A stretch of DNA of 64,000 bases from Verrucomicrobiota bacterium. GTDB taxonomy: Bacteria; Verrucomicrobiota; Verrucomicrobiia; Opitutales; Opitutaceae. A program made the position numbers and the translations under genes. The stretch spans positions 62,001 through 126,000 of the forward strand of contig JAEWQP010000016.1 in NCBI GenBank assembly GCA_023399155.1. Direction: 5' to 3'. How positions within the stretch are numbered: the stretch's first letter is position 1; each line of letters begins with the position of its first letter. Shown in pieces: positions 6,967-15,525 of the stretch. The notes under the pieces are model-generated. The model did not search any database. It was not told where the DNA came from and saw nothing but the letters and a program-made list of their open reading frames with translations.

Positions 6967-9900
6967 CTAGAAGCTGTAGCGGGCGGTCATCAGCATCGTC
7001 CAGCGGGTCGCGGCGGGCTCGCCGCGGCCGAGGGCCGGATTGAAGCTGTTGTTGGCCAGCGCGGTGCTGACGTTGGAGTAGACCCACTGGTTGGCCACGC
7101 CGTCGTAGGTGGCCTGAACCACGCCCTCGCGCTTGACGAAGAACTGGTTCGAGCCGCGGATGATGCCCCACTTGTCGTTGAGCAGGTTGCCGACATTCAG
7201 GATGTCGAGGCCGAGCTCGAGACGGTGGCGCCAGCCGGGCAGCTTGACCTGCTGCTTGATGCTGAGGTCGAACTGGTTCACCCAGGGATAGCGGTGCGAG
7301 TTGGCTGAAACCGCGCGGCCTTCACGCAGGCCGAAGCGGTCGACGATGCGATAGAACAATTCCTGCGCCTGCTCGGGGGTCTGCGTCACGACGCCGCCCG
7401 AGACCGTCCGGCCGAAGCGCACGGTTGGGTCGCCGGCGCGCAGCGGCACGTAGAGCAGGTCGTTCTGGTTCTGGCTGTCGCCGTTCGCGTCGTTGCTGAA
7501 GACGAAGCTGAACGGATAGCCGGTGCGGCCCTCGTAGAGCAGCGACACCGTCGTGCGGTTGCCCTTGAAGAACTCGAAGTCCTTCGTGACGTTGACCAGC
7601 ACCTTGTCGCGGATCTCCAGCGAGCTGCGGGACACCTCGGCCTCGTTCGGATTGAAGATCGAGCGGTTGTTCCAGTTCGACGCCGCGACGGACGACGTGC
7701 CGAACAGGACCTCCTCCGCGTCGGTGGTCACGTAGGAAGCTTTCCAATACCAGCCGTCGCTCTTGCGCGGGCGCTCGAGCGAGAAGCTGATCGTGCGGCT
7801 CTCGCCCTGGTCGGTGTTGCCCAGCTTCATCGTGCGGTTCGTGAAGGCGTTGCTCACGAGGCGCGTGCCCGACGAGCCGCTCCAGCTGCCGTTGGAGGCC
7901 TGCGTGGCGGCGGCGTAGTTGTTGAAGTAGAGAAGCCGTCCGTCCTCCATCGTGCGGGTGGGCGCGAGGTTGATGTTGCTGTAGAACACGTCGTTCTCCA
8001 CCCACGAGAGCTCGATCTCGGCCGAGCCCTTCAGGTCGAGGAAGCCCAGCTCCCGCTCGACCGCGAGGTTCGTCTTCCAGCGCGACGGCAGCTCGAAGTT
8101 CGGATCCATGAACGCGACCTGCATGGCAGGCGCGCCTGTCCCGACATTGGTGGCCTGCGCGTCGGGATCGTTCGAGACGATCGGCGCGGTGGAGTTGCTG
8201 CCGTAGGCCGGATTCGTTCCCGCCGACCAGGTGCGGAAATTCATGCCGGTGTTCGAGTAGCTGTTCGAGATCCAGACGCGCGGGGAGCGGCCGTAGAAGA
8301 GGCCGAAGCCGCCGCGGATGGTGGTGCGCTTGTCGTCGAAGGCGGGCTGCCAGTTGAATCCGAAGCGCGGCTGCGCGATCATCTCGCCGTCGTAACTGGA
8401 GTCGTTGCGCTGATTGAAGGTGCTGAAGAACGTCGCGTTGTAGGGGACTTTGTCCGGGAGCGAGGCCCGGTCGAGGCGCGCGCCGATGTCGAACTTGAGT
8501 GTCGGCGTGACGCGCCACTGGTCGTTGATGAAGATGCCGGCGTTCTTCTCGTTGAACCTCGCCGCGGGCTCCACGTCGTCACGGATCTCGTTGTAGGTGT
8601 AGGTGCGGTAGTTGTTCACGCCGGTGTTGTTCGCGGCCACGGCCAGGAACTGCGCGAGGTTGTTGAAGTCGTAGAACCCATACGCGTTCTGGACAAAGAG
8701 GTTGTAGACGTCGGCGTTCTCGAACTGCACGCCGGCATGCAGCGTATGGTTGTCGTTGAGCTCGTAGGTCCCGAAGATCTCCGCCGTGTCCGTCTCGACA
8801 TCGAGCAGGTTCGCATGGCGGCTGTTCTCCGTGCCGAACGTGACGAACGCGGTGTTTGAAGAACCCGCGACAGGGACATTGCGGACCTGCACGTAGGGCT
8901 GGCGCGTGCTGTTCTTCGGCTCCGAATGATACTCGGCGTGCGACACGGAGATCTCCGTGTTCAGGCGCGGATTCCAGCGGCTCACCAGCTGCGCGAACAC
9001 CGTTTCGTTCGAAATCTCCTGCTGAAACCAGGCCGAGCTGTAGGAGAAGTTGTTCTCGGAGATGCCGGATCCGAAACCAGGGAAGGTCGGGCGGCTGGAT
9101 TCGACGTTGCTGTAGCGCAACGTCGCGCGGTGGTCGGCATTGATCTGCCAGTCGAGCTTCGCGAGGATGTTGTCGTCCTCGAGCTTGTTCGCGGCCGGCG
9201 GGTTCGGGCTGCCGGGCTCGAAGCCCAGGGCCTCGGCGGCCGCGGTGATCTGGCTGACGATCGCCGGGTCGACGTCGCGGATGGGCGAAGGCGCCACGCG
9301 ATCCTCGCGCACCCACTCACTGGATACGAAAAAGAAGAGCTTCCTCGGAACGATCGGCCCGCCGAGGTTCACGCTGTAGGTCTCCTCGGAGAAGCTGCCC
9401 AGCGCGAATTCGCGGCCGTCGAGCTCGGTGCCCACCAGGTCGTAGCCGCTGAACGCGGAGCGGCCGCGGTAGGAGTAGGCGATCGAGCCCTTGAACTCGT
9501 TGGTTCCGCTGCGCGTGGCGGCATTGATGCGCGCACCGACAAAGCCGGCGTTGCGGGCATTGTAGGGCGCGGTCTCGATGGAGAGCGCCTCGAGCGACTC
9601 GAGCGGGATGACATTGCGCTCGGCGGCGGTGTTGTTGGCGTTGAGCCCGAACGGATCCGAGACGCTGACGCCGTCCACCTGGATGCTGTTGTATCGGTTG
9701 GAGAGGCCGTTCACCGAGATCGCGCGGTCCTGCGGGTCGCGGTTGTAGCTCACGCGCGGATCGAGGCGGGCGAGGGCGTTGATCGAGCGGTCACCGGCGG
9801 GCGCGTTCTGGATGTCCCGCATGCCAAGGAACGAGCCGGAGCCGGTCTGATTCGGGTCGAACAGCCGGTCCATCGGCCGTCCTGAGATCTCCATTTCGGC

Positions 9901-10290
9901 CAATTCGACCACCGGTTCGGTCGTGACCGGCACGATCACCTCGGCGCCGCGATCGAGGTCCAGCAGGACCTGCCCGATCGTCCCCTTGGCGCCGGAGCTG
10001 GTGGACACATTGACGGTGTAGGGACCGCCAGGCCGCAAGCCGCGCACGACGAACGTGCCGTCAGCGCGGCTCGAGGCGCTGTAGTTCGCGCCGGTCGGCT
10101 CGTGCACGACCGTCACGGCGGCGCCTTCGACGGCCGCGTTATTGTCATCCACCACCTTGCCCCAGAGCGAGGAGGTGGTGATGGCCTGCGCGAACGCAGT
10201 TCCGGACACCAACGTGGCGGCGAGCAGGACAAGACAGGCGCGCAGCACGAACGTCAGTCGTTGCGGGTTGTAGGATGATCTCTGGTGCAT
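6967..10290 (-). CDS. Oar-like TonB-dependent outer-membrane receptor
   Basis: The 1107-residue protein has a signal peptide (about residues 1-35, cleavage near Ala-Phe-Ala-Gln), a carboxypeptidase-regulatory-like beta-sandwich (about 38-125), a plug domain (about 150-260, with Val-Asp-Gly-Val) and a long beta barrel ending in Ala-Arg-Tyr-Ser-Phe, the C-terminal aromatic signature of outer-membrane barrels. This is the Oar-type layout. Such receptors import large or scarce substrates using TonB energy. No SusD-like partner, TonB or substrate enzyme is adjacent, so the ligand is unknown. The gene follows prmA with a 282-bp spacer, suggesting its own promoter, and ends at a strong terminator. 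Confidence 0.92.
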   Translation of the reverse strand: MHQRSSYNPQRLTFVLRACLVLLAATLVSGTAFAQAITTSSLWGKVVDDNNAAVEGAAVTVVHEPTGANYSASSRADGTFVVRGLRPGGPYTVNVSTSSGAKGTIGQVLLDLDRGAEVIVPVTTEPVVELAEMEISGRPMDRLFDPNQTGSGSFLGMRDIQNAPAGDRSINALARLDPRVSYNRDPQDRAISVNGLSNRYNSIQVDGVSVSDPFGLNANNTAAERNVIPLESLEALSIETAPYNARNAGFVGARINAATRSGTNEFKGSIAYSYRGRSAFSGYDLVGTELDGREFALGSFSEETYSVNLGGPIVPRKLFFFVSSEWVREDRVAPSPIRDVDPAIVSQITAAAEALGFEPGSPNPPAANKLEDDNILAKLDWQINADHRATLRYSNVESSRPTFPGFGSGISENNFSYSSAWFQQEISNETVFAQLVSRWNPRLNTEISVSHAEYHSEPKNSTRQPYVQVRNVPVAGSSNTAFVTFGTENSRHANLLDVETDTAEIFGTYELNDNHTLHAGVQFENADVYNLFVQNAYGFYDFNNLAQFLAVAANNTGVNNYRTYTYNEIRDDVEPAARFNEKNAGIFINDQWRVTPTLKFDIGARLDRASLPDKVPYNATFFSTFNQRNDSSYDGEMIAQPRFGFNWQPAFDDKRTTIRGGFGLFYGRSPRVWISNSYSNTGMNFRTWSAGTNPAYGSNSTAPIVSNDPDAQATNVGTGAPAMQVAFMDPNFELPSRWKTNLAVERELGFLDLKGSAEIELSWVENDVFYSNINLAPTRTMEDGRLLYFNNYAAATQASNGSWSGSSGTRLVSNAFTNRTMKLGNTDQGESRTISFSLERPRKSDGWYWKASYVTTDAEEVLFGTSSVAASNWNNRSIFNPNEAEVSRSSLEIRDKVLVNVTKDFEFFKGNRTTVSLLYEGRTGYPFSFVFSNDANGDSQNQNDLLYVPLRAGDPTVRFGRTVSGGVVTQTPEQAQELFYRIVDRFGLREGRAVSANSHRYPWVNQFDLSIKQQVKLPGWRHRLELGLDILNVGNLLNDKWGIIRGSNQFFVKREGVVQATYDGVANQWVYSNVSTALANNSFNPALGRGEPAATRWTMLMTARYSF

Positions 10291-10441
10291 CGTGGTCTAT
10301 GGGCTAGGTCGGTAGTCAGGGAGATTTCGCCGCCAGCCCCCGAGCCGCACCTCGTCCCCGCAAAGCCACTACACGAAGCCCGCTGCCCGGGTCCCGGAAG
10401 AGGCGATGTCTAGGGAGAGAGCCGGCCCGAGAGCGGAACAG

Positions 10442-10468
10442 GCTGGCCTCCTTGTGTGCGAGGCCGGC
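10442..10468 (-). terminator. Hairpin between prmA and the TonB receptor gene
   Basis: GCTGGCCTC (10442-10450) pairs with GAGGCCGGC (10460-10468) with one G-T pair and a 9-base loop, about 105 bp after the prmA stop codon. No T-run follows on the minus strand. It may end the upstream transcript; the evidence is only the stem. Confidence 0.35.
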
Positions 10469-10572
10469 TCTTCCAAGCAGGATCCGCACCCTCAAAGGCT
10501 GCCACGACTCGACGCTGCCGCGCCGCCGGAGTCAAGGAAGGTAGGGGTCGGCAGCCGACAAACTGCGAGATG

Positions 10573-11487
10573 TCACCGGTTCGTCACGCGGCCTCGGGGC
10601 GCGCGCCAGACCACGCTTGACCACTGCCCCAAGCGACGGACGTCCAGTCTACCCGATGCACCCGCTGCGCGAAAACCCGCCACAACGTCCGCGGCTTCGT
10701 TGGCGAGAATGCCACTGAGCACGAGCAAGCCGCCGGGCTTTACAGCGGCTAAGAGCTCGCGGGCCGCGCCGAGTAGAACGTTCGCTTGAATGTTGGCGAG
10801 GAGCACGTCGGCCGCGCGGCCACGCAACGCCGAGACGAGGTCGGCCGTGCGGACGCGCATCGACGAGCCCACGCCGTTGCGGCGGGCGTTCGTGCGCGCG
10901 ATCGCGACGGCTTCCGCGTCGTTGTCGAACGCGAAGATGTCGCGAAATCCGAGCCTGGCTGCGGAGATGGCGAGGATTCCCGAGCCGCAACCGGCGTCGA
11001 TCACCGACGCCGACGCGCGCCGACGCGGCGTCAGCCGGGCCGACCACGCGACGAGGCGCTGCACGCACAGCCGGGTCGTCTCGTGATTGCCGGTGCCGAA
11101 CGCCATCCCTGGATCGAGATACACCGCGACGTGGCCGCGGGGCAGCCTGTGCTTTGCGCGTTCCCACTCCGGGACCCAGTGCAGGCGCCCATGCCGCCAG
11201 GCCTTGAAATGGGCCTTGTAGCTTTCGCGCCAGTCTTCGTCGGCGATCGGGCGGAAGACCGGCCGGCCCGGCGCGCGCCCAATCCCTTTCCTCGCGGCCA
11301 GGGCAGCCTCCACGGCCACCCAGGCCGAGCGCGCCTGCGCCTCGTCCGCAAAAAAGCCATACACACGAGCGGTCTTCGCATCGACATCCTCGAAGACCGA
11401 CCAGCGTTCATCCCCATGCGCCGCCAACACGGAGGACCACGCCTCCGCCAGCGCGGGATCGATCTCGACGCGAGCCTCAGTCAGCAC
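10573..11487 (-). CDS. prmA: Ribosomal protein L11 methyltransferase
   Basis: PrmA trimethylates ribosomal protein L11 with S-adenosylmethionine. The 304-residue protein has a divergent N-terminal substrate domain, then Asp-Pro-Gly-Met-Ala-Phe-Gly-Thr-Gly-x-His-Glu-Thr-Thr (about residues 124-138), the SAM-binding Asp-Ala-Gly-Cys-Gly-Ser-Gly-Ile-Leu (about 165-173), and Leu-Leu-Ala-Asn-Ile near residue 235 at the catalytic-loop position. These are the hallmarks of PrmA rather than a general methyltransferase. Its start overlaps the end of purN by 11 bp, so the two are probably translationally coupled. Confidence 0.92.
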   Translation of the reverse strand: MLTEARVEIDPALAEAWSSVLAAHGDERWSVFEDVDAKTARVYGFFADEAQARSAWVAVEAALAARKGIGRAPGRPVFRPIADEDWRESYKAHFKAWRHGRLHWVPEWERAKHRLPRGHVAVYLDPGMAFGTGNHETTRLCVQRLVAWSARLTPRRRASASVIDAGCGSGILAISAARLGFRDIFAFDNDAEAVAIARTNARRNGVGSSMRVRTADLVSALRGRAADVLLANIQANVLLGAARELLAAVKPGGLLVLSGILANEAADVVAGFRAAGASGRLDVRRLGQWSSVVWRAPRGRVTNR

Positions 11488-12097
11488 GTGCGCCTCCCCC
11501 GGGGATTCCTTCCACGCTCATCCGCGCGATCACGGCGGGCAGCAGCGCGTGCTCGGCGGCGTGGACCTTCTGCGCGAGCGAATCCAGCGTGTCCATAGCC
11601 TCGATACGCACGGCGGCCTGGTCGAGGATGGGCCCGCCGTCCACCTCCGCCGTGACGAGATGGACCGTGCAGCCGGTGATCTTCACCCCGCGGCGCCATG
11701 CCTGCCCGATGGCGTCGAGCCCCGGAAAAGCCGGCAGCAGGCTCGGGTGCAGGTTGATCATGCGACCGGCAAAGGCCGTGAGGAATCGCTCCTTGAGCAC
11801 TCGCATGAAACCGGCCAGCACCAGCAGGTCCGGCTGCTCCGCCAGGATCGCCGTGATGTAGTGGTCCTCGGCGGCGCCATCGAGTTTGGTGCGAAACGGC
11901 GCCGGATCGACGAAACCCGCCGGCACGCCATAGGTCTTGCCGAGATCGAGGATCCCCGCCGTGGGATTGTCGGATATGATGCGGACCACCGTCGCGCGAC
12001 CGAGCCGCCCCTCGCGCTGCGCGCGCAGGATCGCCTCCGCATTGCTCCCGCGTCCTGACCCAAGGATGACGACTCGCATGGCCGTGTTAAGGCTCAC
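11477..12097 (-). CDS. purN: Phosphoribosylglycinamide formyltransferase
   Basis: PurN transfers a formyl group from 10-formyltetrahydrofolate to GAR in purine synthesis. Seen here are Ile-Leu-Gly-Ser-Gly-Arg-Gly-Ser-Asn near the N-terminus, the catalytic Ile-Asn-Leu-His-Pro-Ser-Leu-Leu-Pro block (Asn and His) and Thr-Ala-Glu-Val-Asp-x-Gly-Pro-Ile (the catalytic Asp). Length is 206 residues from the ATG at 12097, or 200 from an in-frame ATG at 12079 that begins Met-Arg-Val-Val-Ile-Leu and looks equally natural. It lies between dnaJ and prmA on the same strand; no other purine gene is nearby. Confidence 0.94.
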   Translation of the reverse strand: MSLNTAMRVVILGSGRGSNAEAILRAQREGRLGRATVVRIISDNPTAGILDLGKTYGVPAGFVDPAPFRTKLDGAAEDHYITAILAEQPDLLVLAGFMRVLKERFLTAFAGRMINLHPSLLPAFPGLDAIGQAWRRGVKITGCTVHLVTAEVDGGPILDQAAVRIEAMDTLDSLAQKVHAAEHALLPAVIARMSVEGIPGGGARAD

Positions 12098-12137
12098 GGT
12101 GCGGCAACAGGCACGAACAAAACGGGGGGAGAAACGA

Positions 12138-12231
12138 TCAGCTGTCAGCTGTCAGTTATCAGGTCTCAGCTTTCAGCCATCGGTGGAGGGTGGCCGTCCC
12201 TGGCGGGTCTGCTTGCTGAACGCTGAAAGCT
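12138..12231. repeat. TCAGNNN heptad array with inverted GCTGAAN arm
   Basis: Six consecutive heptads starting with TCAG run in perfect register from 12138 to 12179. Facing them at 12215-12231 are GCTGAAC and GCTGAAA, the other orientation. The 10-mer AGCTTTCAGC (12168-12177) is the exact reverse complement of GCTGAAAGCT (12222-12231). The right arm overlaps the stop codon of dnaJ. Transcribed, this would fold as a hairpin with a loop of about 44 bases between dnaJ and purN. Confidence 0.6.
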
Positions 12232-13381
12232 ATTGGAAAAACCGTTTGGCCTTCTCGAAGAAACTCTTGCCCACGGGTTCGTCGGCGTCGCCGCTGATCA
12301 CGGCGAACTCCTCGAGCTTCTTGCGTTGTTCGGCCGTCATCGACGTCGGCACCTCGACATGGACGCGCACGAGTTGATCCCCCTGGTAGCCGCCGCGGAG
12401 GTTTGGCATGCCCTTGCCGCGAAGGCGGAAGGTGGTGCCGGACTGCGTGCCAGGCGGGATCTTGAGCGTGGCGCGTCCCGTGAGCGTCGGCACCTGGATG
12501 GTGCCGCCGAGCGCCGCCAGGGTGAACTTGATCGGGATCTCGACGAACAGGTCGTCGCCCTGGCGTTCGAACACATCGTGGTCCGCGACGTGAATCACGA
12601 TGTAGAGATCGCCGGAGGGTGCGCCGTGCGAGCCCGCCTCGCCGTTGCCGGCCGAGCGGAGCTTTGAACCTGTATCCACACCGGCAGGTACACGCACCTT
12701 GATCTTGGTCGTGTCATTGACGCGACCGTGTCCGCCGCACTGCGTGCAGGGTTTGTCGATGCGGGTGCCCGCACCCTCGCAGGTCGGGCAGGCCTGGCGA
12801 AACGTGAAAAAGCCGCGCGATGTCGTGACCTGGCCGGTTCCGCCGCAAGTCGGGCAGCGCGAGGCCTTGGATCCGGGTTCGGCGCCGCTGCCATGACATT
12901 TCGAGCAGGTCGTGGGCTTGCGGAAGGAAATCTCCTTTTCCACCCCGTTTGCCGCCTCCTCGAGCGATATCTCGAGATCGTAGCGCAGGTCCGAGCCGCG
13001 CTGGGCGCCGCCACCGCCGCCGCCACCGCCGCCGCCGAAGAACTCCTCGAAAATGCCGCCGCCCCCACCACCAAAGACCTCGCGGAAGATATCGAACGGG
13101 TCGTGGAAACCACCGCCCCCGCCGCCTCGCGGGCCAGCGCCGGCACCGCCCTGGAAGGCGGCATGGCCGTAGCGGTCGTAGGCGGCGCGCTTCTGGTCAT
13201 CGCTGAGCACCTCGTAGGCTTCGGAGACTTTCTTGAAGCTCTCTTCCGCCTCCTTGTTACCCGGATTGCGGTCCGGGTGGTACTTCATCGCCATCTTGCG
13301 ATAGGCCTTCTTGAGATCGTCGGCCGACGCGTTCTTGGCGACACCAAGCAGCTCGTAGTAATCCTCTTTGACCTTGCTCAT
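12230..13381 (-). CDS. dnaJ: Chaperone DnaJ (Hsp40)
   Basis: The 383-residue type I Hsp40 stimulates DnaK ATPase and hands over unfolded clients. From the ATG at 13381 the J-domain has His35-Pro36-Asp37. A Gly/Phe-rich region follows (about 75-135), with long Gly runs. Then come four Cys-x-x-Cys-x-Gly-x-Gly zinc repeats (about 160-225) and the C-terminal substrate-binding domain. The open frame extends 37 residues upstream to 13492 but that stretch is unlike DnaJ. It lies downstream of grpE on the same strand; dnaK is not in the window. Confidence 0.97.
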   Translation of the reverse strand: MSKVKEDYYELLGVAKNASADDLKKAYRKMAMKYHPDRNPGNKEAEESFKKVSEAYEVLSDDQKRAAYDRYGHAAFQGGAGAGPRGGGGGGFHDPFDIFREVFGGGGGGIFEEFFGGGGGGGGGGAQRGSDLRYDLEISLEEAANGVEKEISFRKPTTCSKCHGSGAEPGSKASRCPTCGGTGQVTTSRGFFTFRQACPTCEGAGTRIDKPCTQCGGHGRVNDTTKIKVRVPAGVDTGSKLRSAGNGEAGSHGAPSGDLYIVIHVADHDVFERQGDDLFVEIPIKFTLAALGGTIQVPTLTGRATLKIPPGTQSGTTFRLRGKGMPNLRGGYQGDQLVRVHVEVPTSMTAEQRKKLEEFAVISGDADEPVGKSFFEKAKRFFQ

Positions 13382-13561
13382 GGGTGCGGAAATCGGGCGC
13401 GGCTCAGAACCGTTGGACGGGATGAGTCCCTCTGCAATCGGCATGCCGCGGCCGCGCCTGCGGGCGTGAGAGGGGACGTCGCATGAACACACCGGCCAAG
13501 CGGGACAGCTCGGCCAGGGCAGGCGTGCGGCCCGCGAGACGAACGGTCTCAGTTCGACCCG

Positions 13562-14203
13562 TCATGACGCCTTGGCCGGCCCGCCCGAGAGCACGACGGA
13601 CGCCGGACGGATGGTGCGGCCGTTGAGCAGGAAACCGGTGCGCACGACCTGAAGGATTTTCTCCTCCGGGATGGTGTCGCTGGGACCGTGGGCGATCGAC
13701 TCGTGCTGGTTTGGATCAAAATCGGCGCCGGGTGTGGGGTCAATTTCCACCAAGCCCTTGGAGGCGAGCACGCTGCGGAACTGGTCGAGCACGAGCGACA
13801 CGCCTTGGGCGATGACCTGCGGGTCGGTGGCCGTGGCCGCGGATTTGATCGCGAGTGAAAGCCCCTCGAAGACGGGGATCAGCGCTTCCATCACGTCGCG
13901 GGTGCCAAACTGCCGGAGTTCCTCCTTCTCGCGCACGACCCGTCGGCGGTAGTTCTCGAGGTCGGCCATCGCGCGGACGAAATGGTTGTAGTTGTCGTCG
14001 CGCTCTTTGCGGAGCGTTTCGATCTGCGCGTTGATCTGGGCGGCCACCTCCGCCGCCTGGGCCGCGGCCGTGGCGTCGAGGTCGTCAGACGCGGCAGTCG
14101 CGGCAGCCGTCTGCGGCTCGGCCCCCGTGGCCGGGGACGGCTGGGCAGCCGCGTCGGGCGCGGGCGTCTGGTTCTGAGGTTTCGGTTCGGTGGTGTCGCT
14201 CAT
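13562..14203 (-). CDS. grpE: Nucleotide exchange factor GrpE
   Basis: GrpE releases ADP from DnaK. The 213-residue protein has an Ala/Pro/Gln-rich disordered N-terminus (about 1-45), a long coiled-coil helix (about 50-100, with Asp-Leu-Glu-Asn-Tyr-Arg-Arg-Arg) and the C-terminal beta domain ending in the family signature Gly-Phe-x-Leu-Asn-Gly-Arg-Thr-Ile-Arg-Pro-Ala-x-Val. I use the ATG at 14203; the longer open frame to 14353 adds only low-complexity sequence. The dnaJ ATG is 180 bp downstream. No CIRCE element is seen in the 250 bp upstream, so HrcA control is not supported. Confidence 0.95.
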   Translation of the reverse strand: MSDTTEPKPQNQTPAPDAAAQPSPATGAEPQTAAATAASDDLDATAAAQAAEVAAQINAQIETLRKERDDNYNHFVRAMADLENYRRRVVREKEELRQFGTRDVMEALIPVFEGLSLAIKSAATATDPQVIAQGVSLVLDQFRSVLASKGLVEIDPTPGADFDPNQHESIAHGPSDTIPEEKILQVVRTGFLLNGRTIRPASVVLSGGPAKAS

Positions 14204-14455
14204 GACGATGACAAGAGGTGAGGGCTTACTCACGTGGTGCGCTGAGGCAACGGGTTTTTTCGATCTCCGGGCCGCGCCGGCGGCCGGTGCGCCCGGCCGG
14301 CAGGAACGACGCGCGCCATTCGGCCCGGCTGGCGGACGGGCGGCGGCGGACACAGCCGGCCGTCTCCGGCGCGGTTGCGACCGCGTTCGGCTTTCGACGG
14401 CCGACCGGAGGTTGAGGAGGCCGCCGGCCTTTCGCGTGCCGCGTTCAGGCGGGCG

Positions 14456-15421
14456 TCATCCCGAGAAACCGTCGGTGATCAGGACCTTCGCCGGTCCGAC
14501 CGAGCGGATCTCGCACGCGAAGGCGGCGGGCAGCAGCACAGTGTCACCACGCGTGAACGTCTCGGGCGGCGCACTCGTCCCGCTCTCGACGACGACCTCG
14601 CCCGCGACGACGTGCAAGAGGCGGGCTTCGCCGGCGGTGACACGCGGGGCGACCACGCCCGCGCCCGCGCGCTCGACCTGGCGGATGCGAAACTCCGGGC
14701 ACGCGGCCAGCACGACGTCGCCCTGCGGGGCGCGCAGCGGCGCAGGCTCGATGTCGTCCCAATCGATGCAACGCAGCGACTGCTCCACATGGAGTTGACG
14801 CGGTTTCCCGTCCAGCCCGAGGCGGCCCCAGTCATACACGCGGTAGGTCGTATCGGAGTTTTGCTGAATCTCGAGGATGAGATTGCCGCCGTCGATGGCA
14901 TGGATCTGGCCGCTGCGCACGAGGATCGAGTCGCCGGCGCCGACCGGGAAACGGTGGCACAGCGGTTTGAGCGTGTTGTTCTCAAGGGCACGTGCGAAGG
15001 CCTCGCGGGTCGTCCCGCGCCTGAGGCCCACCATCAAGCCCGCGCCCGGCGCGGCGGCCGCCACGTACCAGTTTTCGGTCTTGGGTTCGCCGTGGAGTTG
15101 CGCAGCCACGGAAGCCGGCGGATGCACCTGGAGGCTGAGGCGCTCCTGGCAGTCCAGCCATTTCACGAGGATCGGAAAGGGTCGGCGCGCCTCCCAGCGC
15201 GGACCCATGATCTCGTGCGGGTGCTGTTCGATCAATCCCCGCAACGAGGCGCCGGCGAGCGGGCCGCGGGCGACGACCGATTGCGCCTCCGGACGGTCCA
15301 CGAGTTCCCAGGATTCGCCGATGACCTGCCCCGCAGGGAGGGTGCGACCGAGCGCCGACTCGAGCGCGCGTCCGCCCCAGACGCGTTCCTGATAGAGTGG
15401 TTTGAAGAGGAATGGGCCCAT
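14456..15421 (-). CDS. manA: Mannose-6-phosphate isomerase, class I
   Basis: This zinc-dependent cupin isomerase interconverts mannose-6-phosphate and fructose-6-phosphate. The 321-residue length fits the short Bacillus-type enzyme. Diagnostic parts are Pro-Leu-Tyr-Gln-Glu-Arg-Val-Trp-Gly-Gly near the start, Gly-Glu-Ser-Trp-Glu, Leu-Ser-Leu-Gln-Val-His-Pro (zinc His), Pro-Lys-Thr-Glu-Asn-Trp-Tyr and Gly-Gln-Ile-His-Ala-Ile-Asp. The ATG at 15421 is chosen because the family N-terminus begins there; the open frame to 15553 overlaps the divergent ftsK start. Confidence 0.93.
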   Translation of the reverse strand: MGPFLFKPLYQERVWGGRALESALGRTLPAGQVIGESWELVDRPEAQSVVARGPLAGASLRGLIEQHPHEIMGPRWEARRPFPILVKWLDCQERLSLQVHPPASVAAQLHGEPKTENWYVAAAAPGAGLMVGLRRGTTREAFARALENNTLKPLCHRFPVGAGDSILVRSGQIHAIDGGNLILEIQQNSDTTYRVYDWGRLGLDGKPRQLHVEQSLRCIDWDDIEPAPLRAPQGDVVLAACPEFRIRQVERAGAGVVAPRVTAGEARLLHVVAGEVVVESGTSAPPETFTRGDTVLLPAAFACEIRSVGPAKVLITDGFSG

Positions 15422-15479
15422 GGAACTTGAAGAAAACGTCAAACCTTCGCGTGCAGCCATCGAATACTGGCGGACCGAT

Positions 15480-15510
15480 TTGGCATCGCATCGCCTGACT
15501 CGATTACATA
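15480..15510 (+). promoter_or_regulatory. Possible sigma-70-type promoter for ftsK
   Basis: TTGGCA (15480-15485) and TACATA (15505-15510) resemble -35 and -10 boxes but are 19 bases apart, longer than the ideal, and the implied leader before the ATG at 15526 is very short. This 104-bp gap must hold promoters for both divergent genes. Confidence 0.25.
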
Positions 15511-15525
15511 AAGCCCGGAAGACAC

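Noticed and set aside
8926..9885. A 319-residue plus-strand open frame opposite the TonB receptor
   Set aside because: It is the antisense shadow of the receptor, without any domain of its own.
14204..14455. CIRCE/HrcA operator upstream of grpE
   Set aside because: No TTAGCACTC-N9-GAGTGCTAA inverted repeat or near match is present.
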